From contig JACMZG010001863.1 of the NCBI GenBank assembly GCA_018340805.1, positions 28,561,505 to 28,625,504 on the forward strand: a DNA stretch of 64,000 bases, in the 5' to 3' direction. Both the position numbers and the translations under genes were made by a program. This document shows, one piece after another, positions 32,675-46,549 of the stretch. The DNA is from Microvelia longipes (taxonomy: Eukaryota > Arthropoda > Insecta > Hemiptera > Veliidae). The notes beneath the pieces were generated by a model that was not told where the DNA came from, made no database searches, and saw nothing but the letters and a program-made list of their open reading frames with translations. Within the stretch, counting starts at the first letter, position 1. Every line of letters starts with the position of its first letter.

Positions 32675-34285
32675 AAATGGCTGTACCTACAGACTTGATA
32701 TTTAGGTACAAACATAGATAACAACATTATAAGAGTTTCTACACTTCGTCCAGTGGAAATATATTGTGGTAAACCACACTTATATACTCGATTAATTATT
32801 TCACTGAATACATTATGTTTCCACTGAACGGCAATATGGCTGTACCTACAGACTTGATATTTACTACAAACATAGATAACAACATTATAAGAGTATCCAC
32901 ACTTCGTCCAGTGGAAATATATGTGGTAACACACTTATATACTCGATTTAAGTATTTCACTGAATACATTATGTTTCCACTGAACAGCCAAATGGCTGAA
33001 CCTACAGACTTGATATTTACTACAAACATAGATAACAACATTATAAGAGTATCCACACTTCGTCCAGTGGAAATATATTGTGGTTAACTACACTTATATA
33101 CTCGATTAAGTTTCACTGAATACATTATGTTTCACTGAACGGCCAAATGGCTGTACCTACAGACTTGATATTAGTACAAACATAGATAACAACATTATAA
33201 GAGTTTCCACACTTCGTCCAGTGGAAATATATGTGGTAAACCACACTTATATACTCGATTAAGTAATTCACTGAATACATTATGTTCCACTGAACGGCCA
33301 AATGGCTGTACCTACAGACTTGATATTTAGTACAAACATAGATAACAACATTATAAGAGTTTCACACTTCGTCCAGTGGAAATATATTGTGGTAAACCAC
33401 ACTTATATACTCGATTAAGTATTTCACTGAATACATTATGTTTCCACTGAACGGCCAAATGGCTGTACCTACAGACTTGATATTTAGTACAAACATAGAT
33501 AACAACATTATAAGAGTTCACACTTCGTCCAGTGGAAATATATTGTGGTAAACCACACTTATATACTCGATTAAGTATTTCACTGAATACATTATGTTTC
33601 CACTGAACGGCCAAATGGCTGTACCTACAGACTTGATATTTAGTACAAACATAGATAACAACATTATAAGAGTATCCACACTTCGTCCAGTGGAAATATA
33701 TTGTGGTAAACCACACTTATATACTCGATTAAGTATTTCACTGAATACATTATGTTTCACTGAACGGCCAAATGGCTGTACCTACAGACTTGATATTTAG
33801 TACAAACATAGATAACAACATATAAGAGTTTCACACTTCGTCCAGTGGAAATATATTGTGGTAAACCACACTTATATACTCGATAAGTATTTCACTGAAT
33901 ATATTATGTTTCCACTGAACAGCCAAATGGCTGTACCTACAGACTTGATATTTACTACAAACATAGATAACAACATTATAAGAGTATCCACACTTCGTCC
34001 AGTGGAAATATATTGTGGTAAACCACACTTATATACTCGATTAATTATTTCACTGAATACATTATGTTTCCACTGAACGGCCAATGGCTGTACCTACAGA
34101 CTTGATATTTAGTACAAACATAGATAACAACATTATAAGAGTGTCCAAACTTCGCCAGTGGAAATATATTGTGTAAACCACACTTATATACTCGATAATT
34201 TCACTGTATGTTTCCACTGAACGGCCAATGGCTGTACCTACAGACTTGATATTTACTGCAAACATAGTAAACAACATTATTATGT
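32675..34285 (+). repeat. 157-bp tandem array, continuation of the left arm (about 10 monomers)
   Basis: Same monomer and orientation as 14912-17419, starting inside a monomer exactly where the left part stops. Towards 34150-34285 monomers are shortened and degenerate, then it ends in a T-run. Confidence 0.95.
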
Positions 34286-34364
34286 TTTTTTTTAATTGTA
34301 GTGATGTAAAAGGGCTTAAGCCGTTGATGTGCTAATAAATAATAAAAAAAAAAATAAAATAAAA

Positions 34365-34995
34365 TTATTAGAGTTTCGACATCGGATTCGCTATGCTAAT
34401 CCTCTCAGCTTTGGACTCGCTTTATTCCTCTGTATATACAAGTTTTTAGTCTTATACTGCAAAACGTCTTTGAACTTCTTTCGCTTGTCCTTATTCACTC
34501 ATCTAGGAACTGACCACGGTATTGCTTTTTTATTTTATGATCTACCAAAAATCATGGATATACTTGTCATAATAAATCAAAACTTGGTGTACTTATTTAA
34601 TACGTAACGGTATATACTTAAGTCAATTAGTTTTTTTCCGATTTTTAACCATTTTTATTAAAAAACGTATACAAGTCATTCTACAACAATTGAACTAATG
34701 CTGATAATGACATGAAGCTTTGGACATATGCTAGACATATACATGCCTACCGCATCATTTTTTTGCTTTTTATAAGTTTTCGAAATTGTTGCAGAGTCAT
34801 TATTGGGGGTTAATAACGTCATAAAAAAATTATTTTCTGAATAGCACAAACGCCTGAAACGAATAATTCCGGTGACATCCCGGTTTGGGATTTTTTTGCA
34901 AACACAATACTTTTCCTCTTGTATTGTGATATTTTATCTATGTATATAATATTTATAATATTATTCCTACAGTATAAATGTGGAAAAGTAAAAAA
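34365..34995 (+). repeat. DR-1 dispersed repeat, long copy 1
   Basis: Starts GAGTTTCGACATCGGATTCG, has GACCACGGTATTGCTTTTT, ATGGATATACTTGTC, GAACTAATGCTGATAATGA, ACGAATAATTCCGGTGACAT and TTTTTTTGCAAACACAATAC, and ends in a CTTTTCC...GGAAAAG hairpin. A second long copy follows at 35228. Confidence 0.8.
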
Positions 34996-35227
34996 AATTA
35001 TAAACTAGAGTTTTTAATCATAATGTAAATTCTTGAAAATGTATACCATATGACTAATCTCCCTTTTAATAACAAAGAATAGGCTCACCGACACAGCTAA
35101 GTTCCAAGAAGTACAGCCCTACCAGGTATGAAACTAAATGGTTTTATGTTTATATTTTTTCTATATTTTATTACTGCATCCGCTCTATTTTACGCGCTAA
35201 AAACTAAAAATGAAATTCAACTAAAAA

Positions 35228-36122
35228 AAATCAGGTACGGGGTACCTCGGAACTTTTTCTCATCACATCGGATTCGCTAACCTCATCCTCCCTGCTTAGG
35301 AATCGCTTCGCTTGTCCTCAGAAAATACAGTTCGCCAAATTTTTTACTGCAGCATGTCTTCTGACTTGCTTTGCTCGTTCTCAGATAGTAAATGCATCCG
35401 TATCATTCTTAGCAGTCACCCATACAGCACTGACCACGCTCAATCCTCCTTAATTATTATAATCCAACAAAAATCGTAGATATACTTGTCGTATTGAAAC
35501 GAATCTTAGTGTACTTATTTATAAGGTAATAATATAAATTTGAACTCAATTAGACCATCCTAATTAGTTACAATTTTTTAAAAAACGTCACCAGTCATTC
35601 AAAAAAAATTAAACTAATGCTGATAATGAGATGAAACTTAGCACATATGTTAGTCTTTTACATAGTCACATGCGTGCCAAATCTCAATCCGATCGCATCA
35701 TTTTTTCGCGTTTTATCATTTTTTCGAAATTTTCGCTGTCATTATTGGGGGTCAATGACGTCATAAAAAATATTTTCCAAATAGCACAACTACAGTGGTA
35801 GACTGATTTTTGTACAAAATTTCAACTCTCTAGCATAAATACACTGGGTGCTACAATGATAACAGACACATACACACACACACACATTTAGTTTTATTAT
35901 TTAAGATGTCTTAGTCAATCCATCTCTTCATTCTAGTCATTAGAAACTCTTTTCATCTTTAAATACCCCAGAATATAAACACACAAACACACATACAGAC
36001 AAACTTTGCGAAAACCACTGAGGAGGCCTTAAAAACGCCTAAAACGGATAATTCCGGTTTCGATTTTTTTGCAAACACAATACTTTTCCTATATACTTAC
36101 GGTATAAATGAGGAAAAGTAAT
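35228..36122 (+). repeat. DR-1 dispersed repeat, long copy 2
   Basis: Shares with 34365-34995 the start block (CATCGGATTCGCTA), ACTGACCACG, TAGATATACTTGTC, AATTAAACTAATGCTGATAA and the tail. It carries CACACA microsatellite growth and a short internal insertion near 35890-35980. The tail ends ACTTTTCCTATA...GAGGAAAAGT. Confidence 0.8.
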
Positions 36123-36149
36123 ATAATAAGGAAATTGGAGCTATATACA

Positions 36150-36266
<117 letters not shown>

Positions 36267-36629
36267 TTATTCATTTATTTTTCCCATTTTATATTATTTG
36301 TTTAGTTAGCAAATGAAAAGTTACTCTTTTCAACATAACAGTTGATATAATGATACATAACATAACATAACATAACATGATATAATATCGGGACTATCCT
36401 GCCGAAATCGAGACGCCTGGCAACCCTGATCAGCAATAAAATAAAATATGACACGGATAAAACACGAAATAGAGGGATAAACTTGAAAATGATCGACCTG
36501 TAAATAATTAAATATTCTAATGAAAGACCTACCCTTTCTATTCCGTTATCAGAGACTATAGATATTAACTAACATAATAATAATATTCTATTTAAATTGT
36601 ATAAGTTGCGGGCAATATGGGAAATGCGG

Positions 36630-36965
36630 GCGTTGTGCACAGGGCGGACTGGACATTAAGAATGAGGTGGCAGCCCCCCTTGGGTCCCTCAGCCAAAAAT
36701 AAACTTAAAGAAGAAACCACAAATTTGAAAAAAATAAGAAAATCAAAAAATGAGACAAGAGTCAAAGGGGCCCAATACTTTAACTTAGGCCCAAGGGACA
36801 ACTGTTTTTAAAGTACTTAAACACATTTGTAATATATTACCTAAATGTAGGTCCTTTAAGGCCCATATTCTTTATACTTGACATTAAAGGTTCCAAACGA
36901 AAGACAAGGGCCTCAAGAGGCCGTTAACATACTTGATCAGGGCCCTAGAGCAGCACAAAAAGGCC
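36630..36965. mobile_element. GGCC-rich MITE-like remnant
   Basis: CAGGGCGGACTGGACAT at 36641 resembles the end of widespread hAT-type MITEs, and GGGGCCC/AGGCCC motifs recur to 36965. The right terminus is not clearly the inverse of the left, so the boundary is uncertain. Confidence 0.4.
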
Positions 36966-37149
36966 CCAAAGATTAAACATAAAATATTTTACTTTAATAA
37001 ATTCATGTAAAGAAATATACTTAAGTTTATTTTCTTCTTGCTCTATTTATTAAGCACCTTATTCATTTCTAAAACTTAAACCATAAACTTAAAAGAGGAG
37101 AGGCGCTTTTTAATTGATAGCGATTTCGCCGTTCAGTGATATCCTAATA

Positions 37150-39285
37150 AATTCAGTAAAATACTTAATTCCATAAAAAATGAGGTTACCACAATATATT
37201 TCCACTGGACGAAGTGTGGACACTCTTATAATGTTGTTATCTATGTTTGTACTAAATATCAAGTCTGTAGGTACAGCCATTTGGCCATTTAGTGGAAACA
37301 TAATGTATTCAGTAAAATACTTAATCGAGTATATAAGTGTGGTTTACCACAATATATTTCCACTGGACGAAGTGTGGAAACCTCTTATAATGTTGTTATC
37401 TATGTTTGTACTAAATATCAAGTCTGTAGGTACAGCCATTGGCCGTTCAGTGGAAACATAATGTTTAGTGAATTACTTAATCGAGTATATAAGTGTGGTT
37501 TACCACAATATATTTCCACTGGACGAAGTGTGGAAATCTTATAATGTTGTTATCTATTTTGTACTAAATATCAAGTCTGTAGGTACAGCCATTTGGCTGT
37601 TCAGTGAAAACATAATGTATTCAGTGAAATACTTAATCGAGTATATAAGTGTGGTTTAACCACAATATATTTCCACTGGACGAAGTGTGGAACTCTTATA
37701 ATGTTGTTATCTATGTTTGTACTAAATATCAAGTCTGTAGGTACAGCCATTTGGCCGTTCAGTGGAAACATAATGTATTTAGTGAAATACTTAATCGAGT
37801 ATATAAGTGTGGTTACCACAATATATTTCCACTGGACGAAGTGTGGATACTCTTATAATGTTGTTATCTATGTTTGTACTAAATATCAAGTCTAGGTACA
37901 GCCATTTGGCCGTTCAGTGAAACATAATGTATTCAGTGAAATACTTAATCGAGTATATAAGTGTGGTTTACCACAATATATTTCCACTGGACGAAGTGTG
38001 AAAACTCTTATAATGTTGTTATCTATGTTTGTACTAAATATCAAGTCTGTAGGTACAGCCATTTGGCGTTCAGTGGAAACATAATGTATTCAGTGAAATA
38101 CTTAATCGAGTATATAAGTGTGGTTAACCACAATATATTTCCACTGGACGAAGTGTGGAAACTCTTATAATGTTGTTATCTATGTTTGTACTAAATATCA
38201 AGTCTGTAGGTACAGCCATTTGGCCGTTCAGTGGAAACATAATGTATTCAGTGAAATACTTAATCGAGTATATAAGTGTGGTTTACCACAATATATTTCC
38301 ACTGGACGAAGTGTGGATACTCTTATAATGTTGTTATCTATGTTTGTAGTAAATATCAAGTCTGTAGGTACAGCCATTTGGCCGTTCAGTGGAAACATAA
38401 TGTATTCAGTGAAATACTTAATCGAGTATATAAGTGTGGTTAACCACAATATATTTCCACTGGACGAAGTGTGGATACTCTTATAATGTTGTTATCTATG
38501 TTTGTACTAAATATCAAGTCTGTAGGTACAGCCATTTGGCTGTTCAGTGGAAACATAATGTATTCAGTGAAATACTTAATCGAGTATATAAGTGTGGTTA
38601 ACCACAATATATTTCCACTGGACGAAGTGTGGAACTCTTATAATGTTGTTATCTATGTTTGTACTAAATATCAAGTCTGTAGGTACAGCCATTTGGCCGT
38701 TCAGTGGAAACATAATGTATTCAGTGAAATACTTAATCGAGTATATAAGTGTGGTTTACCACAATATATTTCACTGGACGAAGTGTGGAAACTCTTATAA
38801 TGTTGTTATCTATGTTTGTACTAAATATCAAGTCTGTAGGTACAGCCATTTGGCCGTTCAGTGGAAACATAATGTATTCAGTGAAATACTTAATCGAGTA
38901 TTAAGTGTGGTTTACCACAATATATTCCACTGGACGAAGTGTGGAAACTCTAATGTTGTTATCACTGTAAAGTACTCCCCTGTAGTACAGCCACTACATG
39001 CCTTTAGTCTGTAGTACAGTGGCCGTTCAGTGGAAACATAAGTATTCAGGTAAAATACTTAATCGAGTATAGTGTGGTTTTACCACAATATATTTCCACT
39101 GGACTATATAAATGTTATCAGTGTTGTTTAAGTAGTGTGAAAACCATGATTATCAAGTACTGTAGGTACTGTTTATCTGTGTACCCCAATTTGCCGTTTG
39201 CATTCAGTAAATACTTAACGAGTATATAAGTGTGGTTTACCACAATATTTTCCACTGGACGAAGTGTCTCATATATTGTACCTGT
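37150..39285 (-). repeat. 157-bp tandem array, inverted right arm (about 13 monomers)
   Basis: Same monomer as the left arrays in reverse orientation. The first monomer (37150-37300) is diverged. The last three (38940-39285) are progressively broken, with large internal losses and phrases such as GTAGTACAGCCACTACATGC. On the + strand each monomer carries GAGTATATAAGTGTGG. Confidence 0.95.
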
Positions 39286-39289
39286 CGGT

Positions 39290-41440
39290 ACAGCCAGTAT
39301 ACTTACCTTTATGCATTCAGTAGTTCCTCAGTGTTTTAAACCTCAGGATATTGAAGGTGGGGAGTCGGAACAGTATTCCTTATTGCATCACTTTACAGTA
39401 ATTCTATTTACTTCCTATATGACTGTACCATAACTGCAACTGTTACTATATTAAACCTACTAGTTAAACATTATTAGCTTTAGTTCGTTCTTTGTAAATT
39501 ACTTCTATCATATGTCTTGGCGACTATATAACACAGTTAGTATTATCTAAAAAATAAGTCTTTTCCTCATCTCAAATGCATTGATACTAAACTATGCTCT
39601 TATGTATGGCATAGTCCTAGACCACTGTGAGGATACTGCCTATATTTGTATTCTTTATATACATACATGTCACTTTAGTTTGTAATTGACACGTTTTATA
39701 TATAAATAGTTTTCTCCATGAAGTTTTGCAGCCATTTCATATACTTAATATTTATTTTTCACAGTTAGGTAAGATTGGATCTGTTAGAATATTTATAAAG
39801 ACTTATAATAGTTAAAAATAGGCATCTGCTTGTTGTCTATTCTTTTTTTAGAAGAACCTGTAAGCTAACCTGCTTCTCTGTTTAGTTTTGGTTAAGTTCT
39901 TTTTGTCTTTGGTTTTTTTCCAATAACAATTATTCTTCCTCTTCTCTAACCACTTCCTCCCTTCGCCTGCCCTTAAAATGACTTAATATTTTGTCCCTGG
40001 AGTTACAATCCCAATCTAACATAAATTTTGTAACCATCTTAACAATCCCCTGTAACATTTACAGCATTATTCTTGGCTCATTTGCTGATTCTTGATAATT
40101 GACAAATTATTTGATTGTATAATCAAATGATTATCATGGGTATAAAACTGTATTAGTTTTTTATCAAATATTTAAGACCCTGGTTTTTAAGCTATCAGAT
40201 TTTCTTATAATAAATTAACAATATTTACATTGAATGTTTTCATTTAAAAAACTTCTATGACCTGCTATTTTCTAATAATAAAATTGTCTACTGTTGCAGC
40301 TAAATTAAAGCAGCACATGTGAATGTCACAACAGTGACACACACAGCACAGTTCATCAGAATATTTGAGAGGCACACATTGATCTTGTCAGTAAGAAGCT
40401 GAATGAAAATCGCACCTGCCACACAAATTCTAAGTCTTACAATGGCTGGCTATATTTGACACAAGTCTGGTCAGGTAAAGATATTTTCCTTACTTAACTT
40501 AATGTTTCCCTCTTTGTTCTTAGTAAAATATTCAAAACTTAAGCTCATCCTTATAATTATTAATGACGCGCTAAAATTGATAAAAAATTAACCCTAGATC
40601 ACTTATCTATGTCAATTTGACCTACATGTTTTTTTTTAGAAAATGTAAACATAGTTCATACCAATAGTTCTGTTCACCCACCCCCACATATTTTAGGTGT
40701 ATATTGATATGTGAAGACAAAGCATTTGAGTATTGTACTATTCTATTGTATGTATATTTTTTCCAAAAGGTGCTGTGACATTTTGACCTACAATTAGTAA
40801 TAAATGTAAATTTTTAAGTCATTTAGATGTATAATGAGCAATAAAGAGTATCTAAATATTATATATCGAATCACCTATTGTCAGTATATACTGACGCAAC
40901 ACATGTTAATCCATGGTTTAACTTTTACATCTTCAATCATTGTAAAAATTAAAATATTTTATATTTTATGTTAAGGGTTTTAATTATTAAAACTGACAAA
41001 AATGTAGAAAAATACTCTGTTACCGAATTGATTAATTATACTGTGTTAATTCTATCATTCTTAACAATATTGATATTAGTGATTTAAAAATAATAATAAT
41101 ACTTTAAATATAAAATAATATACTTAATTAAATATAATAATATAAGCCAGTCATAAGAATATTTAGTTACTATATGACTGCAATACAAGACTAACTTTTT
41201 TTAAATACTTTATTTTTAATAAAACATACAAATTATTACAAAGTTTTAATCATAAAAATGACAACCCTACAATGGATATCCAGAGCATAGGGTTCGAGTC
41301 AATACATAGCTAGTATCACAAAAAGGCTATTGTTTTTTAATTATTTGTATACATAGAGATATTTCACTAGAGAAGGCATAGCTCATCTCATCACATTTTG
41401 GATACATCTACTTTGGATTCCATATCTATGTCTCCTGTAT
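39290..41440. other. Non-coding stretch with one splice-bounded segment
   Basis: 39290-39430 is the inverted counterpart of 14750-14911. Beyond it I see no element apart from the segment at 40300-40474. 40580-41440 is AT-rich without recognisable structure. Confidence 0.45.
40300..40474 (+). other. Splice-bounded segment of unknown nature
   Basis: A 175-bp stretch, richer in GC and CA than its surroundings, preceded by CTACTGTTGCAG and followed by CAGGTAAAG, a good acceptor and donor. All three frames contain a stop, so if real it is a non-coding exon or a pseudo-exon. Confidence 0.25.
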
Positions 41441-41443
41441 CTA

Positions 41444-44174
41444 CGTCCTTTTTATCGTAAAACAGTTAGAGCAGATTCAGTGGGTGGGATCATTCATGCT
41501 GATCTATGTGAGCCAGAGCAAGCTTCCATGGGTGGTAATAAATACTTTTTAGTTATGAAAGATGACTATTCAAGGTTTCGTCAGATATATATATTAAAAA
41601 ATAAATCAGATGTTGGAACCAAAATTCAAAATTTTGTTTTAAGAGCTGAGAAATTTGGTATAAACATACAAGAAATTTTAACAGATGGTGGAAAAGAGTT
41701 TAATAACTTGACAGTGAAAAGTTTTTTGGAACAGAAGGGGATAAATTTAAGAGTTATTATGCCTTATACACACGAGCAAAATGGTGTAGCTGAAAGGGAA
41801 AATAGGATACTAGTCGAAATGGCAAGAACAGTGTTAAAATCGGCAAATTTACCAAAAACCTTATGGGCTGAAGCAGTTTCAACTGCTTCCTATATTTTAA
41901 ACATTACTGGAAAAAGTAGGGAACCAGGGAAATCACCTTTTGCAGCGTGGTATAATAAAGAGCCATCATTTAAACATTTTAGAAAATTTGGCTGTACCTG
42001 TTATGTACATGTCCCTGATCAAAAATGAAAGAAATTCGATCCAAAATCAATAAAAGGAGTTTTAGTTGGGTATTCCGGATATGACGGATACCGTGTTTTT
42101 ATTCAATCTAGGAATGACATTATTTTGTCTACGAATGTATTGTTTACTGAAAATGAAACCGTATCTGATTGTAGGAGGCAAATCTTACATGTCGAGTCAG
42201 GAGGAGGTAATTCAAGTTGCTGCAAGCAAACTAGATCAACAGAAGGCAAGCCAGCTTACTTGTGGACAGAGGGAATAGAAGAAATTAATCATAATAAAGA
42301 ACAATTCAATAATGTAAATAGTAATTCTGAAGGTGAAGTAATGAATGATATCAATGTAAGTGTAGAACTAGGTATAAATGAAGTAGAAGAAAGTGATCAT
42401 AACAAAACACAAATCAATAATGAAAATAATCATTCTGAAGATGAAGTGGTAAATGATATTAATGTAAGTGTGGAACAAGGTAGAAATGAAGTTGACGAAA
42501 TAGAAGTTGAAGATGCAGAAATAGAACAAAATCAAAATGAAGAAGGGACAGAATTTGTAAGTCGAGGTTATACGGGAAGAATTTTAAGGCCAAGAAATAA
42601 AGTTAAAGAACCAGACAGATATCAGGCTACAATGGTAATAACAAACGATGTGTTGGAACCTGGAAGTTATGTTGAAGCTATGAGGTCTCTGAATGTAGAT
42701 GAATGGCAGAAGGCCATGAAGTCAGAGATTGAATCACTAGAAAGAAACAAAACTTGGATATTAGTAGATAAACCAGTTGGAAAGAAGGCAATAAATAGCA
42801 GGTGGGTGTATAAAGTCAAAAGACATCCTGACGGGAGTATTGAGCGATTCAAGGCTAAATTAGTGGCAAAGGGGTATACCCAAGTTGCTGGAGCAGATTA
42901 TACTGAAACATTTAGTAAGATACGATACGATAAGAGCTTTGTTAGCGTTAGCTTCAAATGAAGGGTTGCACTTGGCCCAACTAGATGTCGAAACAGCCTT
43001 TTTCCATGGCGACTTAGAAGAAGAAATATATATGGTTCAACCTGAGGGCTGTGATGACGGTTCTGATCGTGTATGCAAGTTAGTTAAAAGTCTGTACGGT
43101 TTAAAACAAGCACCACGCTGTTGGAATCAGAAGTTTACTAGTTTTTTGTTAAGTTATGGGTTAAAGGAAAGTGATGCAGATCCATGTCTCTTTATTAGTT
43201 CAAAACCTGATCATAAACTAATAGTTGGTGTTTACGTAGATGATGGCATTGTTGCAGCAGAGAATAAAGAAGATATCCAAAAGTTTTTAGTTGACGTATC
43301 GAACACCTTCAAGATAAGACATGGACCTCTCCAACATTATTTAGGTATGGAAATCGAACATACTGATGAAAGCATTTTTATACACCAAAGGAATTATGCA
43401 GAAAAGTTAGTGTCCAAATTTCATCAGGAAAATTGTAAGGTAGTGAATGTTCCCTTAAGTAAAGGTCAATTAAGTATAAAGAGGGAAGAGTTAGAAGAAT
43501 TAAGTACGGTCTAAGTACAGAGGTGCTGTTGGAAGTCTATTGTATCTAGCGGTATGCACCAGGCCTGATATATCCTATGCTGTGAGTGCTGTTTCACAAA
43601 ATTTAGAACATCCTAGAAAAATTGATTGGATCAACGTGAAGAGTATTTTAAGATATCTAAAAGGTACAACAAGTCTAGGTATTAGATATTTTAAGAAAAC
43701 TCTAACAAATAAATTAGAAATATTTTCTGATGCAGACTATGCAGGTTGCACTGAATCCAGGAAGTCTCGGACTGGAGTAGTTTCGTTTTATAATAATAGT
43801 CCCATATCTTGGTTCAGCAAGAAACAAGTATCTATTGCGTTGTCAACGACTGAGGCAGAATTCATGGCTGCTAAGGAAGCTATATGGTTAAAACGCCTAT
43901 ACCATGAAATGAGTGGTTACTGTGAGGCTCCCATGCTGCTACTAGACAATCAAAGTTGCATTCAATATGTGAAAAATCAACATTTTCACATGAGAACAAA
44001 GCATATTGATGTTCGATACAAATTCATTCGAGAGAAGTTTAATGAAGATATATTTGCCATTGAAGTTTAATGGCAGATATTTTGACAAAACCATTAGAAA
44101 GGGTCAAATTTGAGAACCTCAGGAGGCAGTTGCAGTTATCATCTGGTGACTTTCAAGGAGGCTGTGAAAAGTGA
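41444..44174 (+). pseudogene. Decayed Copia polyprotein (integrase, reverse transcriptase, RNase H)
   Basis: Truncated at the 5' side: gag, protease and 5' LTR are missing. Order is Copia-type (integrase before RT). Integrase: HADLCEP, LTDGGKEF and NGVAERENR give D, D, E. An in-frame TGA at 42026 follows VPDQK and fits CGA to TGA decay. A linker with two acidic repeats (42265-42535) precedes the RT: WVYKVKRHPDGSIERFKAKL, LDVETAFFHGDL, SLYGLKQAPRCW and the catalytic YVDD. Frame is lost near 42915 (small deletion), at about 43512 and at about 44069. RNase H: FSDADYAG, STTEAEF, LLDNQS. The C-terminus MADILTKPLE ends at TGA 44172. It cannot make a working polyprotein. Confidence 0.93.
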
Positions 44175-44450
44175 AAGTCATCAGATGACATAAGTCAATC
44201 AAAAGTTAACAAATATTGTTCAAATTGTTTAATCTTTAAATAGATGTTCTCTAAGTTCTTAATTTTTCTTTAAATTTAACAGTAACATATGAATTTCTCT
44301 TTTTCTTATTTTTAATTATTTTGTTCATAAACCTTAAATAATTTTTAGCTAATAAAAGTGCATTTTATAACATTTATAGAAGTAGGTTAAAATTGACTTA
44401 TGATGAGAAATAAAGGGTGTTTTATAGATGAGTATTCTAGAGTGAATGAA
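44155..44450 (+). mobile_element. Copia polypurine tract and presumed 3' LTR start
   Basis: AAGGAGGC (about 44155-44162) is followed by TGTGAAAAGTG at 44163, a natural LTR start. Without a 5' LTR the end cannot be fixed; the right boundary given is a guess. No TSD visible. Confidence 0.45.
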
Positions 44451-45150
44451 AATATATTATTTAAATGTGGTCTGATTGGTTTTTTCCTTTGCCTCTTGCA
44501 ATAACTCTGTTTTTTCACTGAAATTCATTGTTAGTACCATATTTTGGTAATTTACCTTTTTGTGCTAAATAAAACAAGTATTAGTAAGAATAGATAGAAA
44601 AATTTTTCAGTATCTTGACTTTAAAAATAATATTTCTCTATTAATCTGCAATTATTCCTGATTTTAAGTCCATGGGAGTGCGACCTTCGCTAATAAGAAA
44701 TTGATCAATTTCTTTTTTTTTATTTCTGATGATTTATGTTTGAAGTTTTTCTCAAATTTATTTTAGGGTGCTTAAACTAACTATTTCATTGAAAACCCCT
44801 TTTAAATCGGTTGTTACGAGTTTTTAAATAAACTAATTTGTAGATGAAAATCACAGAATTAAATTTTTATTTAATTAATTAATTTTAGTTTGCACAAATT
44901 CACTCTTTTATTGCATTTAATCGTTTAAATTAGTTTTAAATGGTATTAAAATTAACTTATTTATTGTGGTCTTATTTTATTTATTGTTAATTAATTATAT
45001 TTACTTGCTAAAATAATTAAAAGTGCCTGTTGCAGTTATATTTTGAATTGACATCCAACCATAACAATTATTCTGCTCTACTTTAAGTTAGACAGAATTA
45101 TTTTCTTGGTAATCAACTTTAGCACCCTCTAATATTAATTATCTTGTTTC
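44450..45150. other. Unassigned AT-rich stretch
   Basis: No ORF, no inverted ends seen. Confidence 0.45.
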
Positions 45151-45152
45151 AG

Positions 45153-45294
45153 ATTGTCTCAGAAGTATTATGAGAGGGTTCGTTGGTCAAAGAAAAGTTT
45201 GTTGGTCGAGGATGACCTCAGGGCTCAGGGACTTCAGCCTGTATATGCATCAGTTCGAGGCAATTTTTTTTTGTTTTAGAAACTCTGCTAAAGG
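45153..45294 (+). other. Exon-like segment, open for 36 codons
   Basis: It is preceded by ATCTTGTTTCAG, a strong acceptor. The second frame reads LSQKYYERVRWSKKSL, then EDDLRAQGLQPVYASVRG before a T-run and TAG at about 45279. The composition is much more protein-like than surrounding DNA, and local GC is raised. A donor-like AAAGGTAATT is at 45291. The frame closes before it, so this may be a relic exon or a terminal exon. I do not recognise the peptide. Confidence 0.35.
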
Positions 45295-45424
45295 TAATTA
45301 TTTGTTTTGTAGTTTAATATTAGTTTAGGTGACCCTTAAGCTTATTAATTGTGTCGATTATTATGTTGTGATTTATGAGTATAAAACAAAGGGGTCATCT
45401 GATCTCAAGATGATAGAAATTTAT

Positions 45425-45638
45425 AAGGTGATTCAATTAGATGTAAATAAACCAAATGCAGTCGGAGAATATAACCTGACTTTTAATGAATAGCGAGTGA
45501 CATCATTGCAGGATTGGTATAGGCGGCTTACTTTGAAATTTTGTTTATTCCTGCAATGACGTCACTGCCAGACTATAACCTTACATGAACAAGAAAAATT
45601 TTATTTCATTTATAAAAACCCTCCAGTTGAATCACCTC
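45425..45638 (+). mobile_element. MITE with AAGGTGATTCAATT ends, copy 1
   Basis: Left AAGGTGATTCAATTAGA, right inverse TTGAATCACCT. The interior has ATTGGTATAGGCGG and two CAATGACGTCA-like motifs. An inverted relative is at 49476-49682. Confidence 0.75.
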
Positions 45639-45644
45639 TATCAG

Positions 45645-46545
45645 CTTGATCTAATCTAAAGAAGTAACATTATTAGTATTAAGGGAAGGGGTTTAGCCCT
45701 AACACACTACCACTTGAAGTCTTTTGTACAATCCTTTTCTACATCTATATTATTTATGGAGATTTTAGTAAAATACTGTATCTACAAGTGACTACTGTGT
45801 GTAAGTGACATGAAACACTGCATCAAGAGGTCATTTTTTGCCCTGCCTAGAGCCCCTTACTTTGGGACTAAATTTTTTAGATTAAGCACCAAAAACACTT
45901 TTATGTCGTTTTTAAGACAACTTAAAAAAATTGTTTCACCTAACATCATAATGTTTTGTGCACTCATTCTAAGCTTATTTTAATATCATTTTTAAAATTG
46001 CTTAAAAATCCCCTGGAAAATTGACATACGAGTAATTATAAGTGACTAATACCAAAAAATAGAGCTCCTAAATTGGCTTTTTGGGATACAACAAAATGTA
46101 CAAGTGTACATTGTGTTTGAAGTTTGTTAGAACAACCAAAACAAAAACAAAGCTTTAGATGACACAATTAATTTGTGTTAATTAACATTGTTAATTAATG
46201 GTAACAAACAGTATTGTTTGTTTTCATGCTTATATAGTAAGGTTGTTTGTCCTTAGACTATATTCTAGGAGTTGAACCAGAAAATGTGACTCATTTTGTA
46301 CTGCTTTTGTCCAATGTTGTTTTAAATATACCTTAAATGATGAATAATAGTCTGTATTTCTAGAGTTACAGCTGTCATATAATTGTGCATGCTCAACATT
46401 TTAGAAACTTACACAAGTGGTTTAGGTTTCTTGAAATAAGTGGTTCCTTGTTGGTTGTGTGCAAAACATTAATCCAACATTTTATAAAGCTGATAAAGTA
46501 TGTCATGTCAGTTGTGAATAGCAATTTTGTGAATAAATGAATAAA
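45645..46545. other. Unassigned stretch
   Basis: No recognisable gene or element; a short palindromic run TGTTAATTAACA occurs near 46183. Confidence 0.45.
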
Positions 46546-46549
46546 AAAT

